Positions 8,649 through 17,783 are shown, numbered from the stretch's first letter. The stretch: DNA of 42,329 bases from Nitrospira sp. (GCA_030692565.1 JAUYAO010000024.1:1-42329); one strand, 5' to 3'. The notes: generated from the sequence alone by a model not told the origin. A program made the numbers and translations.

Positions 8649-11600
8649 ATGCGGAAGAAGACCTCATCCCGTCGCGGGCAGGGGGATAGTCCCATGTCCG
8701 GACATGGGATTGTCGCTCCGAGTCCTGCCCCCGAATCATTCGCGCTCCTTGCCGCATTTCGCGCCATTTCTGCCAACACGGTTTACACGTTGGCGCCGAA
8801 GGCCTCTGTCGTCAAGGGGTACAACTATTACCAAGAGCAGCGGCTTCAGCATTATGCGTGGAGTCAGGACCGTGCGACGCTGACGGCGGAGGTGGAAGGG
8901 ACCAGACTTTACGAGGTCGTCTTTTCCATCATCGACGGATTTCTCTCGGCCTCCTGCGATTGTCCGGCCTGGGGCCCCGACGGGTTGTGCAAACATGTGC
9001 TGTGCGCCTACTTTACGACCAAGCACCTACTCTCACCGGAATTGTTCAGATTGCCGGGCGGGCACCACAGTGAGCTGCCTGGGCTCCGAGCGGAGTTGCT
9101 TGGCAGCATCCCGGAGCAGGCCAGGGCGCCAGGGCCGGCTCCCACCGGAGCGGCACGCAAGGGATCGGCCTATGAGATCGTCATTGATGCCCGTCACCTG
9201 CCTCCGCAGCTCCTGATCCATAAGAATGGCGTGCCGCTCTCCGGGGGATGGGGCTCTGAGATTCCCTCCGAACTGGTTCCTCTGCTCGATGCGTCCTGGT
9301 TCATGTCCGGGTTCGGGGAAGACCCCTTGTTCCGTTATCTCAGGGGGCACGACAGTCCCTATCCGATCGTGCTGGTCACGGGAGACGAATCGATTCCGCT
9401 TCAGTGGAACCAGTCGGTCAAGTGCCGGAGTAAGACGGAGATCGATTTCGCCGGCGGCCAGATCAGAGTTCGCGCTGTCTGCCTTGCCGATGAGGTCCCG
9501 CTCGAACGGATCGTCCGCTTCAGGACGTTTGTGGCCGATCTGAGCGGCGGGCGGCTGCTCTATTTGAAGGACGAACAGGGATGGGATTCGTTCTGTTCCC
9601 TGCGGCAACGCTTCAAGGGGGGCGAGCCGTTCCTCGGTCCCTATGCCGATTTCGATGCAGGATTCCGCGCGGTGCCGTTATCGGGCCAGTCCGGGTTTGG
9701 GCGATGGCAAGGCGCCGACGAGGAGATGGAGTTCACGCTGTCGCTGGAGGAGTTTCAGTCCGCGCAAATCGAGGTAGTTCACAAACAGATCAACCGGATT
9801 GTGCGCGACCTCATCTTAAAAGTAGCGGGCCAGGACGTGTCGGTGCATCGCCCGGCCTTGCCTTCTGCTGATGACGCGCTGTCCTGCACCCTGATTTTGA
9901 AGCCTCCGTCCGGCGACGAAGACCTTCCGCCCGCATCATGGACGCTGCAGGCGCAATGCCGTCGCGGGGATGTCCGGTTTGCGCCAAGCGTCTCAACCTT
10001 TGGGTTCATCGCGGCGTTGGAGCAAGGGCGCGCCGTGTCCGGCGCGTTGCGCTCGCAGAAACGAAAGGCCGTGCTGTACGACACGTTCTTCAGCCTTCTT
10101 TCTGTGCACGAGGCCAAGGAGCGAGACCAGCGGATCAAAATGATTCTCGGCCTGGAGGACTGGCCACGCGCCGTCAGTGACGAGGCCGCGCAGTGGCTCA
10201 AGCAGCATCTGTCTGGCTATGCCCGGGCGGATGTGCGGCTACAGATTCGCGCAGGGCGATGGGAACTGCAGTCCGTGGACAAGGTTCGCGAGGTGTGGCT
10301 CTACAGGATTCCCTTTGACGTATTCGGCCCGGAAATCTTTCGCGGTATGCGGCGATGTGACGAAATGGTGATCGACGGGCCGCGGTTGTTCCAAGGTTTG
10401 CCGGACCTCTTGGACAGGCTCACGACCGCCGGGATCGAAGTGCTGTACGAGGATAAGCCCCTCAAGTCCTCTCGATGGGAATGTTCTGCTCATGTAGAGC
10501 ATGTCGAGCCGGAAGGGGCCGGGATCGATTGGTTTGAAATCCGTCCGGAAATCCGGTGCGACGGCGTGGTGTTGGACGAAGCGGAGTGGCGGGCCGCCCT
10601 CCATCAGGGAGGGCTGATCGACGCCGAAGGCCGGTTGCGGGTGTTGGATCGACAGACGCTGGAACAGTTGCGCGCGATCTTCGCCCTGACCGGAGAGGCG
10701 CAAGCGGGTCGGGGTGCCAGCAAGATCGTGCGAGTGCCGCGTCTGCAGATCCTCGATTGGCTGGCGTTGCGCGAGCAGGGCATTACGGTTTCGTTGCCTG
10801 CTGAAGACGAGGCCATACTCGCGCGCCTTCTGGGATTCACGAGGATTACCGCACGGCCTCTGCCGACAGGAGTACAGGCCACGCTTCGCCCCTATCAGCA
10901 GGACGGCTATGCCTGGCTCGCCTTTCTCTATGAGCACCGTTTCGGCGCCTGTTTGGCGGACGACATGGGACTGGGCAAGACCCTTCAGGCCATCTGTCTC
11001 CTGGCCGCCATTCAGGACGGGCGCATCAAGACGTCGGCGGGCGTGAAGGGGCCTCATCTGGTCGTCGTACCGACGAGTCTCCTCTTCAACTGGGAGCAGG
11101 AACTGGCGCGCTTTGCGCCAGGCTTGAAGGTCCATGTCTACAGCGGCAGCGAGCGGACGCTCGATGCCAAGGATGGCGAGGTCGTCATCACGACCTATGG
11201 GCTGGTTCGGCGGGACATCGATCGATTGGAACGCATGCCGTTTCATGTCATCGTGTTCGACGAGGCGCAGGCGGTGAAGAATATTCAGGCCAACACGACG
11301 GGCGCCGCCCGCCGTCTCACCGGACGCTTTAAGATTTCGCTGACCGGCACTCCGCTCGAAAACCATCTCGGCGAGTACTTTTCCGTGATCGATCTCTGCA
11401 TGCCGGGACTGCTCGGCGAGTACGATCGGTTCAAGGCCGGTCTCAAACGTGTCCAGGGCGTCGCGCTGGAGCGGCTGCTTCGCCGGACCAGGCCCTTTAT
11501 CTTGCGGCGGACCAAGGCGGAGATCCTCCATGACTTGCCGCCGAAGATCGAGAGCGAGGTGTTCCTCGACTTGACCGATCGGCAAAAGGCGCTGTACCAG

Positions 11601-12281
11601 CAGACGGTCGCGCAGGTCCGCACCACGATCGACGACGCCTACCGCACCAAGACGTCCGGCCAGGCCCAGTTCATCGCGCTGACGGCGATCCTCAAACTCC
11701 GCCAGGTCTGCCTGTCTCCCCGCCTCCTAACGAACCGGGCCGACGAGCCTTCACCCAAACTTAGTTTCTTGGTGGAGCGGCTACAAGTATTGCTGGACGA
11801 GGGGCATAGTGCTCTGGTGTTTTCCCAGTTCACCAGCTTTCTCGATCTGGTGGAGGAGGTCTGCGTCAGACACTCGTTGCCGTATCACCGGCTGGACGGC
11901 TCCACGGCGGCGCCCGCGCGGAAGACCCGCGTCGCGGCGTTTCAGGGCGGCGAACAGCCGAGCGTGTTCCTCTTGAGTCTCAAGGCGGGGGGCCAGGGGC
12001 TGAATCTCACCAAAGCGACCTATGTGTTTCATCTGGACCCCTGGTGGAATCCAGCGGTGGAAAACCAGGCGTCGGATCGCGCACACCGCATCGGGCAACA
12101 GCGAACCGTCACCATCGTGCGAATTCTCATGCGCCATAGCATCGAGGAAAAGATGATGGCGCTCAAGCAGCGGAAACTCGAGCTGTACGACGCCGTCATG
12201 CGCGGCGTCGTGCGCGGCTCCGGGCAAGGGGTGCTGACCAAAGCCGACTTCAACTTTTTGCTCGCGCCGGGCGCGTCATGA
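8649..12281 (+). CDS. SWIM zinc-finger SNF2-family DNA translocase
   Basis: A 1210-residue protein with an N-terminal SWIM finger (C103, C105, C114, H116) and a long middle region. The C-terminal SNF2 ATPase has Walker A DDMGLGKT at 771-778, VVPTSLLFNW, the DEAQ box at 871-874, LTGTPLENHLGE, and the helicase C lobe with GGQGLNLTKA and DRAHRIGQ. Such bacterial proteins (HepA/SNF2 type) remodel DNA-protein complexes; the substrate is unknown. ATG 8649 opens the longest frame, but ATG 8694 has a better purine-rich upstream tract (GGGGGA) and lies inside a 20-bp palindrome, so the true start may be there. The downstream neighbour is convergent. Confidence 0.93.
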   Translation: MRKKTSSRRGQGDSPMSGHGIVAPSPAPESFALLAAFRAISANTVYTLAPKASVVKGYNYYQEQRLQHYAWSQDRATLTAEVEGTRLYEVVFSIIDGFLSASCDCPAWGPDGLCKHVLCAYFTTKHLLSPELFRLPGGHHSELPGLRAELLGSIPEQARAPGPAPTGAARKGSAYEIVIDARHLPPQLLIHKNGVPLSGGWGSEIPSELVPLLDASWFMSGFGEDPLFRYLRGHDSPYPIVLVTGDESIPLQWNQSVKCRSKTEIDFAGGQIRVRAVCLADEVPLERIVRFRTFVADLSGGRLLYLKDEQGWDSFCSLRQRFKGGEPFLGPYADFDAGFRAVPLSGQSGFGRWQGADEEMEFTLSLEEFQSAQIEVVHKQINRIVRDLILKVAGQDVSVHRPALPSADDALSCTLILKPPSGDEDLPPASWTLQAQCRRGDVRFAPSVSTFGFIAALEQGRAVSGALRSQKRKAVLYDTFFSLLSVHEAKERDQRIKMILGLEDWPRAVSDEAAQWLKQHLSGYARADVRLQIRAGRWELQSVDKVREVWLYRIPFDVFGPEIFRGMRRCDEMVIDGPRLFQGLPDLLDRLTTAGIEVLYEDKPLKSSRWECSAHVEHVEPEGAGIDWFEIRPEIRCDGVVLDEAEWRAALHQGGLIDAEGRLRVLDRQTLEQLRAIFALTGEAQAGRGASKIVRVPRLQILDWLALREQGITVSLPAEDEAILARLLGFTRITARPLPTGVQATLRPYQQDGYAWLAFLYEHRFGACLADDMGLGKTLQAICLLAAIQDGRIKTSAGVKGPHLVVVPTSLLFNWEQELARFAPGLKVHVYSGSERTLDAKDGEVVITTYGLVRRDIDRLERMPFHVIVFDEAQAVKNIQANTTGAARRLTGRFKISLTGTPLENHLGEYFSVIDLCMPGLLGEYDRFKAGLKRVQGVALERLLRRTRPFILRRTKAEILHDLPPKIESEVFLDLTDRQKALYQQTVAQVRTTIDDAYRTKTSGQAQFIALTAILKLRQVCLSPRLLTNRADEPSPKLSFLVERLQVLLDEGHSALVFSQFTSFLDLVEEVCVRHSLPYHRLDGSTAAPARKTRVAAFQGGEQPSVFLLSLKAGGQGLNLTKATYVFHLDPWWNPAVENQASDRAHRIGQQRTVTIVRILMRHSIEEKMMALKQRKLELYDAVMRGVVRGSGQGVLTKADFNFLLAPGAS
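8685..8714. promoter_or_regulatory. Long palindromic hairpin over the possible SNF2 start codon
   Basis: Bases 8690-8709 form a perfect 20-bp palindrome with half-site TCCCATGTCC. Pairing extends outward to 8685-8714 with G-U and A-U pairs. The ATG at 8694 sits in the 5' arm and the GGGGG part of its possible ribosome-binding site adjoins the stem base. In RNA it would be a very stable hairpin that could hide that start. It may instead be a palindromic repeat inserted into the 5' end of the coding sequence. Confidence 0.55.
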
Positions 12282-12290
12282 GAATGGAGC

Positions 12291-12408
12291 GGGGTCATTG
12301 CTTGATTTTGCACTTCGATAAACAATCTTCCGTGCGCGCTTGAATCGATTTTGCTCCGACTTCAACAAGCACAGAAGCGGGAGTAGTGCAAAGTCAAGCA
12401 ATGACCCC
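12291..12408. repeat. 118-bp inverted-repeat element (MITE/REP-like)
   Basis: The 23-bp ends, 12291-12313 and 12386-12408, are inverted copies with a single mismatch; both begin with GGGGTCATTGCTTGA read inward. The interior carries a second pairing, CTTCCGTGC with GCACAGAAG (8 of 9). No coding capacity is present. It begins 10 bp after the SNF2 stop, in the space between two convergent genes. The GGGGTCATTGC end resembles repeats mobilised by REP-associated tyrosine transposases (recognition from memory). Confidence 0.75.
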
Positions 12409-12440
12409 ATCTCTTTTCCTATGACCCCATCTCTTTTCCT
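12401..12440. repeat. Perfect 20-bp tandem duplication
   Basis: Bases 12401-12420 and 12421-12440 are identical, each reading ATGACCCC then ATCTCTTTTCCT. The first copy overlaps the right arm of the inverted-repeat element. This looks like a replication-slippage or insertion scar at the element's edge. Confidence 0.9.
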
Positions 12441-12470
12441 TATTGGGCTCTTTCTCAGTCTCCCCCAGTG

Positions 12471-14777
12471 TTAAGCTGCGTCGCTATGTCGTGCGAGAAA
12501 CTCAGCTAGGATGACTCGCACTTGATCCATTTTATCCTTGTTGTTGGCTTTCCATCGTTTGAAGTTTTCCTGATCGCTACAGTATGACCTCAACGTACTC
12601 GATGCCACGTCTGTCAGGGAGGCAATCTTTTCGAATTGTTGATAATCGTGAGCCCGGAGGTCCAGGAGTTTGTTCGTTGTGACATTTCCCCTGGACCCAG
12701 TTGGCTCGTTTGCTGGCGTGTTGTGAGTGACGGCTCGTAGCCCATTCATTTCCGAGCCACGGTCGGCTGCAGTGTTACTATCGTTCGACTGTTCTGCGGG
12801 ATCGGTCTCTGGGTCTTCCCACCCAAGCGGGTAGTTATCGGCTTTCGTGTGGTAGTAGTTGACGAGCGTGTGAGCGGTATAGTCCAGTTCCTGAGCAAGC
12901 TCCTCGCAAGCGTCGTGGATAGTTATCCCTTCTTTGTCCCGCAAATCATTCACTGTTTCCCGCAAGCTTTTCACTGTTTCGATCATTCCTGACGCATCGA
13001 GATCGTCTGGTTCTTCGTCTTCTTCGGACACGGCTCCATCTGTTTCCGCTAGCCCGTCGTTCTCGATGTTGGTCGCGATCTGGGTGAAGGTCAGGACTTT
13101 CCCCCTCCGATCCACATACTGGGAAGTGAAGTCGACGACCGCACAATCCTCAGTGCCCTCGGCCTTTAGCCCGCGTAAGCCGCGGCCAATCATCTGTTGG
13201 TACAACTCAGGGCTGAATGTGGGCCGGACCATGAAGAGACAATCCGTCTTCGGCAGATCGATTCCCTCAGCCAACATCAGGACCGATATGAGCATCCGCG
13301 ACTCAGACGAGTCAGAGTCCTTGAACCAGATCAGGTTCTTGCGACTTTCTGTCGTCAGCCCACTGTGGGCCACTCTCACGCTGTCATCTTTAGCGAAATA
13401 CGTGCTCTTTAGCGTCTCCGCATGGTCGATCGTAACTGCGAAGCAGAGGATACGTTGTCGTTGGCCTCTATATTCCTGCCATGCCCTTGCGACCTCCATG
13501 TTTACGTTGTCGTTGTTGAATTCCCTGATTCGTGTCAAAAGCTCTCTCTCATTGCGCTCAGGCTTGGCATCTGGCTGACTGATGACAAAAGTATGATTTG
13601 TTGGCCGGCGCTTCGTTAGCTCTCGGTTGAACCGACTGAGAAACCCATCTCGTATAAGAGCTTCCTTTGAGACGTTGTTGCCGAACATAGTCTCGGCCCA
13701 GTATTTGCCGAATCCACGCTTTTCTGGTGCCAGCGGTGTTGCCGTGAGACCAAGCCGTGGAATGCTCTGATCGCTGCAGTACTTAGACAGCTTACGATAC
13801 CATGTGGACCGGGGGTGGAACCGATGGCATTCATCAATGACCGTCAAATCGAAATGATTCTGCCGATTGTGTCTGAGAAGGTGCGGCAGCATTCCTTGCG
13901 TACAGAAGACAACCTGGCAAAACTTGCTTCGGCAGAACTCTTTCCGGTCTCTGATGCTTGACTCATCTTCTATATGCTGAGGTACAAACCACGCTGCTGG
14001 GGGTATAGCGCCATTGATCTGATCACGAATGCTCAACCAGCTTTGCCGAAGCAGCTCGACTCGATGACAAACCCAGAGGATGCGTGCTTGAGGTTTTTGC
14101 TCCAGTAACCTGCGGATAACCTCAGCCGCCACCAGCGTCTTGCCTGCCCCCGTTGGCAACTTGACGATTCTGCCTAAGTCGGCATCTTTTTCTGTTTTCA
14201 GCCAAGCCATCACTTGCTTGATGATATCTTCTTGGAAAGGCCAGGGTCTGCGCGGACCCTCTGTAGTCTCAGCTTCAGAGAGTGGTGTTTCCTCATCCAG
14301 TTCCTCTTCTTCTCCATCGTCGAGCGTGTCGGCTATTGCCTGGGCGATGGTGCTTCTTGTCTTAATGGCCTTCTTGTTTTGTTCGGTCTTTTCCCAAAGT
14401 CTGTCAAACTCATCTGCCATTCGATCGTAGTCGGCAGGGGCTACTTGGGAGAAACACTCGATGTTGTCGCCTAGTGAGGGTTTGGTGAGGTTGAAGGAGC
14501 CGAGCAATGCCACTTTCTGCTTTCGGTAGAGGATGACCTTGGCATGGTTTCCAGGCAGGTGATGCCAGGCGCTTCCTATTTGCTCTATTGGTTTAATTGC
14601 TGATTCATAAATCAGCTGGGTCAGTATTCGAACGCGATGCGACTGGGAGATTTTAAGCCGATGCTTCAACGCCTCCCATCCAGCTTTTGTGACCACGAAG
14701 CTGAGAATATCCACGCACTCGTCCGGCTCAGCCGGTAGCAGAGGGAGCTTGGCGCCGCGATCAAACATCGCTTTCAT
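12471..14777 (-). CDS. PLD-like domain/SF2 DECH helicase fusion
   Basis: The 768-residue protein begins with a phospholipase-D-like nuclease region containing H78-A-K80 and the following LLGSFNLT segment, one HxK half-site of the PLD fold. After an acidic linker (about 155-175) comes an SF2 helicase core: Walker A PTGAGKT (208-214), DECH at 315-318, LTATP (344-348), and the arginine motif QMIGRGLRG near 540. The C-terminal about 180 residues are charged and unrecognised. Similar PLD-helicase fusions occur in restriction and anti-phage loci, so defence is a reasonable guess, but no partner methylase or second nuclease is adjacent. Its base composition is more AT-rich than the neighbouring genes, and it is bordered by a mobile-looking repeat, suggesting transfer. 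The start has GGGGTGAC upstream. Confidence 0.85.
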   Translation of the reverse strand: MKAMFDRGAKLPLLPAEPDECVDILSFVVTKAGWEALKHRLKISQSHRVRILTQLIYESAIKPIEQIGSAWHHLPGNHAKVILYRKQKVALLGSFNLTKPSLGDNIECFSQVAPADYDRMADEFDRLWEKTEQNKKAIKTRSTIAQAIADTLDDGEEEELDEETPLSEAETTEGPRRPWPFQEDIIKQVMAWLKTEKDADLGRIVKLPTGAGKTLVAAEVIRRLLEQKPQARILWVCHRVELLRQSWLSIRDQINGAIPPAAWFVPQHIEDESSIRDRKEFCRSKFCQVVFCTQGMLPHLLRHNRQNHFDLTVIDECHRFHPRSTWYRKLSKYCSDQSIPRLGLTATPLAPEKRGFGKYWAETMFGNNVSKEALIRDGFLSRFNRELTKRRPTNHTFVISQPDAKPERNERELLTRIREFNNDNVNMEVARAWQEYRGQRQRILCFAVTIDHAETLKSTYFAKDDSVRVAHSGLTTESRKNLIWFKDSDSSESRMLISVLMLAEGIDLPKTDCLFMVRPTFSPELYQQMIGRGLRGLKAEGTEDCAVVDFTSQYVDRRGKVLTFTQIATNIENDGLAETDGAVSEEDEEPDDLDASGMIETVKSLRETVNDLRDKEGITIHDACEELAQELDYTAHTLVNYYHTKADNYPLGWEDPETDPAEQSNDSNTAADRGSEMNGLRAVTHNTPANEPTGSRGNVTTNKLLDLRAHDYQQFEKIASLTDVASSTLRSYCSDQENFKRWKANNKDKMDQVRVILAEFLARHSDAA

Positions 14778-15156
14778 CTTGTCACCCCGTGAAATGATTG
14801 ACTATCGCTTGGCGGACGACGGTGGCAAAATCGCCGGGTGTCAGCGTTTTGAATCAGACAACTGTTCATTAACCGACTTCGCATACCGTCTCGGGCGAGT
14901 GTACCCTTGGAAGCCTGCCAGGACACGGATAAATAGCTTTCCTGCCTGATCAAGACTGATGTAGTCGAACTGAATGGTGATGTCTAATTGCCGGGAAACG
15001 AAACGGGGACATTCTACATTTACAAGCCTCGTATCGCCCCGCGGGTGTCGGGCAACACGTGACGGGGAGCGAGGCGGTCCTCTTCTCCGGTGAGTGGACC
15101 GTGGGCACGTTGGTATGCGGAGTCGGGTGAGGGGTGAGAAGTGAAGCGCGCGTCCG
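14778..15156. other. 379-bp region without a convincing gene
   Basis: Short open frames on both strands have no recognisable motif. A minus-strand stretch around 14841-14985 reads as protein-like (LDITIQFDYISLDQAGKLF) but has no start or family I know; it may be a gene remnant. At 15001-15021 the sequence AAACGGGGACATTCTACATT resembles ends of REP/RAYT-type repeats (low confidence). The right part is GC-rich and ends in the bfd terminator hairpin. Confidence 0.4.
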
Positions 15157-15170
15157 CTATCGTCGCGCGC
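15146..15170 (-). terminator. GC-rich hairpin at the end of bfd
   Basis: GCGCGCG (15146-15152) pairs with CGCGCGC (15164-15170) around an 11-nt loop that contains the bfd stop codon. On the minus strand the following bases are moderately T-rich. Likely a transcription terminator, though the U tract is weak. Confidence 0.5.
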
Positions 15171-15363
15171 GGTCAGGGGAGGGGGCGTGGTGCGCGCTCG
15201 TGGCAATCTCGACCAACTCGCCAATGTTCTTCGCGCAACGTCCGCAGCAGCCGTTTCCTTTGAGTTTGAATTTTGCTTTGAGAGAGCAGGGAGTCACATG
15301 GCCGGCCCGGCCGGCTTCACGGACATCCGATTCAGTAATCCCGTTGCAGAGGCACACGTACAT
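15157..15363 (-). CDS. bfd: Bacterioferritin-associated ferredoxin-like [2Fe-2S] protein
   Basis: A 68-residue protein with the Bfd pattern: MYVCLCNGITESDVR at the start and NGCCGRCAKN later, giving ligands C4, C6, C40 and C43. Bfd reduces bacterioferritin to release stored iron; BFD-like domains also occur as electron carriers. The ATG at 15363 is preceded by GGAGG five bases upstream. An in-frame ATG four codons earlier is less likely because its codons form that ribosome-binding site. A near-consensus Fur box lies 17 bp upstream, fitting iron-starvation control. No bacterioferritin gene is adjacent. Confidence 0.88.
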   Translation of the reverse strand: MYVCLCNGITESDVREAGRAGHVTPCSLKAKFKLKGNGCCGRCAKNIGELVEIATSAHHAPSPDRARR

Positions 15364-15379
15364 GGGAACCTCCATGAAC

Positions 15380-15398
15380 GATTATGATAACCATTCTC
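15380..15398 (-). promoter_or_regulatory. Fur-box-like operator upstream of bfd
   Basis: The 19-mer GATTATGATAACCATTCTC matches 16 of 19 positions of the classical Fur consensus GATAATGATAATCATTATC. It lies just before the bfd start on the side where the promoter must be. The match was counted by eye. Confidence 0.75.
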
Positions 15399-15483
15399 AG
15401 TATATGGTCAACGGGGGATTCTGTCAAGCCTGTTCCTGTGAGCCAGGAGTAGGGCGTTTCGCTGTCCTGAGGTGGCCGCTTTA

Positions 15484-17298
15484 TCAGGAAAGGGTCGTTT
15501 CCAGTTGGACGACCATTTCACGGATCGTATCGAATCCTGATTGCCAGAAGGCTTCGGCGGTCATGTCGACGCCCACTTTGGCCAGGATATCCCGGGGAGC
15601 TTCAGATCCCCCGGTCTCCAGGAGTTCAAGGTATTTGGGAACGAAGGCCGCGCCCTGTTCCTTGTACATGCGGTACAAGGCCAGCACGAGCAGATTGCCG
15701 AAGCTGTAGGCATAGCAATAGAACGGGCTGGCGAAGATGTGGGGGATGCTCAGCCATTCCCACTGGAATTCATTCGGGACTTTGACGGCCTTGCCGAACT
15801 GCTGGCGGAGTTCGCCCAGGTAGGCCTTTGCCAGCTGGTCACCCGTGGCGCCTTCTCCCACCATTTGGTGCGCAAGTTTTTCAAAGCGGACGAAATAGGC
15901 CTGACGCAAGACCGTCGCATAGATATCATCGAGCTGGCCGATCAGCAGTCCCTGGCGAACGGCCTTGTTGCGCTCCTGAGACATCAGCGCATCGGAGAGA
16001 ATCCGTTCACCGAAGACCGAGGCGGTTTCCGCGAGCGGAAGCGTCGAGTGGAAGGTAAAGACGGAGTGATCCTTGGCCATCATGCCATGGACGGCATGTC
16101 CCAGCTCATGAGCCATGGTGGCGATGTCGCGGGCTTCGCCGGTGTAGTTCAGCATCACAAAGGGCGTCATGCCGGGGACGACGCTGTAGCAGTAGGCGCC
16201 GCCGAGTTTCCCTGAACGGGTCGGGCCGTCGATGTGCCGGTCTGTGAAGACCTGCTCTGCCAGATCGGCCAGGCGGGGTGAGAATCCGCGATAGGCCTCC
16301 AGCACCATCTTTGCCGCGTCCGCATACTTGTACTTCTTAGCCTCGGTGCGGTGGGGCGCATAGAGGTGATAGCGGTTCATCGGCGTGATCTTGCAGATCT
16401 TGGCTTTCAGTTTGAAGTAGGTTTGAAAGATGTCGGCGTTTTTGGCGCAGGCTGAGAGCAACACGTTGACGGCCTGGTCGGGCACATCGTTGCCGAGGTT
16501 GCGCGTGGCAATGGGAGAACCAAAGTGGCGAAGTCCGAGGTTTTCCGACTTCCAGTCGTTCACGAGTGTTTTGTAGATTTCGCCGAGCAGGTCGCGCTGG
16601 CTTGAAAACACCCGGTAGAGTTCTTGATAGGCCGCCTGCCGCACGGAGGCTTTCTGGCTGCGCATGTAGGCCATCAACCCCTCGCGGTTCATCGTCTTCT
16701 TCTTTCCGCCGACCGTCAGGGTAAAGGTGAATCCATTGGTGACGATGTCGTAGAGCGTGTGGATCGCGCTGCGTCCGGTCACATTTTTCAGATTGACGAT
16801 TTTCTCTTCAGGCTCGGACAGGGTGTGCGGCTTGAACCGACGGATAGTTTCCAGGTGATAACGCAGGTCGCCGGCATCGGCCATCAGGCGGGCGGCATTG
16901 GTGTCATCGACGCTCTGCCACCAGAGTTCAAAGAACAGGAGACGGTTGCTGAGAGCGGTCAGCCGTTCCTCGACCTGTGTCTTGAACGAGCGGGCCGCGT
17001 CGTCTTTGGTGTTTTCTGAAAACCAGAGATAGGCAAAGGCGCCCAATCTGGATGAGCCTTGCGCGATGGCCTCGCTGCACCGCAGTAAGGCGAGAAGATC
17101 CTGGTTGGGCATCGCCGGCGAAAGCCCAGGCCGGGCGGCTTCGATCTGTACCACTTTCGCTTCCAACTCGGCCAGGAGCGCCTCAAGCTGGCGCGTGGGA
17201 TTCTTGACGAGATAGGTCAGGTCCCATTTATCCGAAAACGTCTTGGGTTTGGGTTGGCGCGATGAGGAAGCGGTTCGCGTAGAGAGTCTGCCGGCCAT
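15484..17298 (-). CDS. pepF: M3-family oligoendopeptidase (PepF type)
   Basis: A 604-residue cytoplasmic zinc metallopeptidase that degrades oligopeptides. The HEXXH zinc motif is H397-E-L-G-H401 within MAHELGHAVHG, followed by the downstream Glu ligand region LPLAETASVFGE. The helical N-terminal region, the YSVVPGMTPFVMLNYTG segment before the active site and the SIPHIFASPFYCYAYSFGN segment after it are typical of PepF. No signal peptide is present. AAGGAG lies just upstream of the ATG. Confidence 0.93.
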   Translation of the reverse strand: MAGRLSTRTASSSRQPKPKTFSDKWDLTYLVKNPTRQLEALLAELEAKVVQIEAARPGLSPAMPNQDLLALLRCSEAIAQGSSRLGAFAYLWFSENTKDDAARSFKTQVEERLTALSNRLLFFELWWQSVDDTNAARLMADAGDLRYHLETIRRFKPHTLSEPEEKIVNLKNVTGRSAIHTLYDIVTNGFTFTLTVGGKKKTMNREGLMAYMRSQKASVRQAAYQELYRVFSSQRDLLGEIYKTLVNDWKSENLGLRHFGSPIATRNLGNDVPDQAVNVLLSACAKNADIFQTYFKLKAKICKITPMNRYHLYAPHRTEAKKYKYADAAKMVLEAYRGFSPRLADLAEQVFTDRHIDGPTRSGKLGGAYCYSVVPGMTPFVMLNYTGEARDIATMAHELGHAVHGMMAKDHSVFTFHSTLPLAETASVFGERILSDALMSQERNKAVRQGLLIGQLDDIYATVLRQAYFVRFEKLAHQMVGEGATGDQLAKAYLGELRQQFGKAVKVPNEFQWEWLSIPHIFASPFYCYAYSFGNLLVLALYRMYKEQGAAFVPKYLELLETGGSEAPRDILAKVGVDMTAEAFWQSGFDTIREMVVQLETTLS

Positions 17299-17450
17299 CG
17301 TCTTCTCCTTCGTGAAGCAGGGGTGAATGAGCCAGGATCATACCATTGGAGGCTGGTCACGCGCGGAGAAAAAGAGGGAGATGATCTGGCCAGCGTTGCG
17401 TTGACAGCGGTCCGACGGGATGTGAAAATCCCGATGGAAAGGATTCGAGC

Positions 17451-17780
17451 ATGACCGATCAAGAACTCAATCGGGCGATCCAATATGTGACGGCCAGCAC
17501 CTCCTATGCGCGGGAGATTGTGGCGGGCATTATCAATACAGGGCTGGGCGAATTGTCGGCCATCGCCTCGCAGTCGACCAGACAGTTTGAACGAGCGACG
17601 TTGTTGGAGTATGTGACTCAATGGGCCATCAAGCGCACAGGGCAACCTGAGCCGATGGTTCGGGAAGTGCTCGGCTGTGCCAGCCGGTGGTTGGATGAGG
17701 TGTATGAAGAGGTGGCGAAGCGTCAACCGGAGGCATTAGGGCTGGCGTCCAATGATGATGAGGGGACGGAAGCGGTGTGA
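17451..17780 (+). CDS. Hypothetical protein, 109 residues
   Basis: A mostly helical, soluble protein starting MTDQELNRAIQYV, acidic at its C-terminus, without Cys-based or catalytic motifs I recognise. The ATG is preceded by a GGAAAGGA tract. It ends 3 bp before the next gene, so the two probably form an operon and may act together. Confidence 0.7.
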   Translation: MTDQELNRAIQYVTASTSYAREIVAGIINTGLGELSAIASQSTRQFERATLLEYVTQWAIKRTGQPEPMVREVLGCASRWLDEVYEEVAKRQPEALGLASNDDEGTEAV

Positions 17781-17783
17781 GCC

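Noticed and set aside
10239-11585. A 448-codon open frame on the minus strand opposite the SNF2 gene
   Set aside because: It overlaps the conserved ATPase motifs of the real gene and shows no family features.
8649-14777. DISARM-like anti-phage system (SNF2 plus PLD genes)
   Set aside because: The two genes are convergent and separated by a repeat. The PLD region is fused to a different helicase, and no methylase or DUF1998 gene is present.
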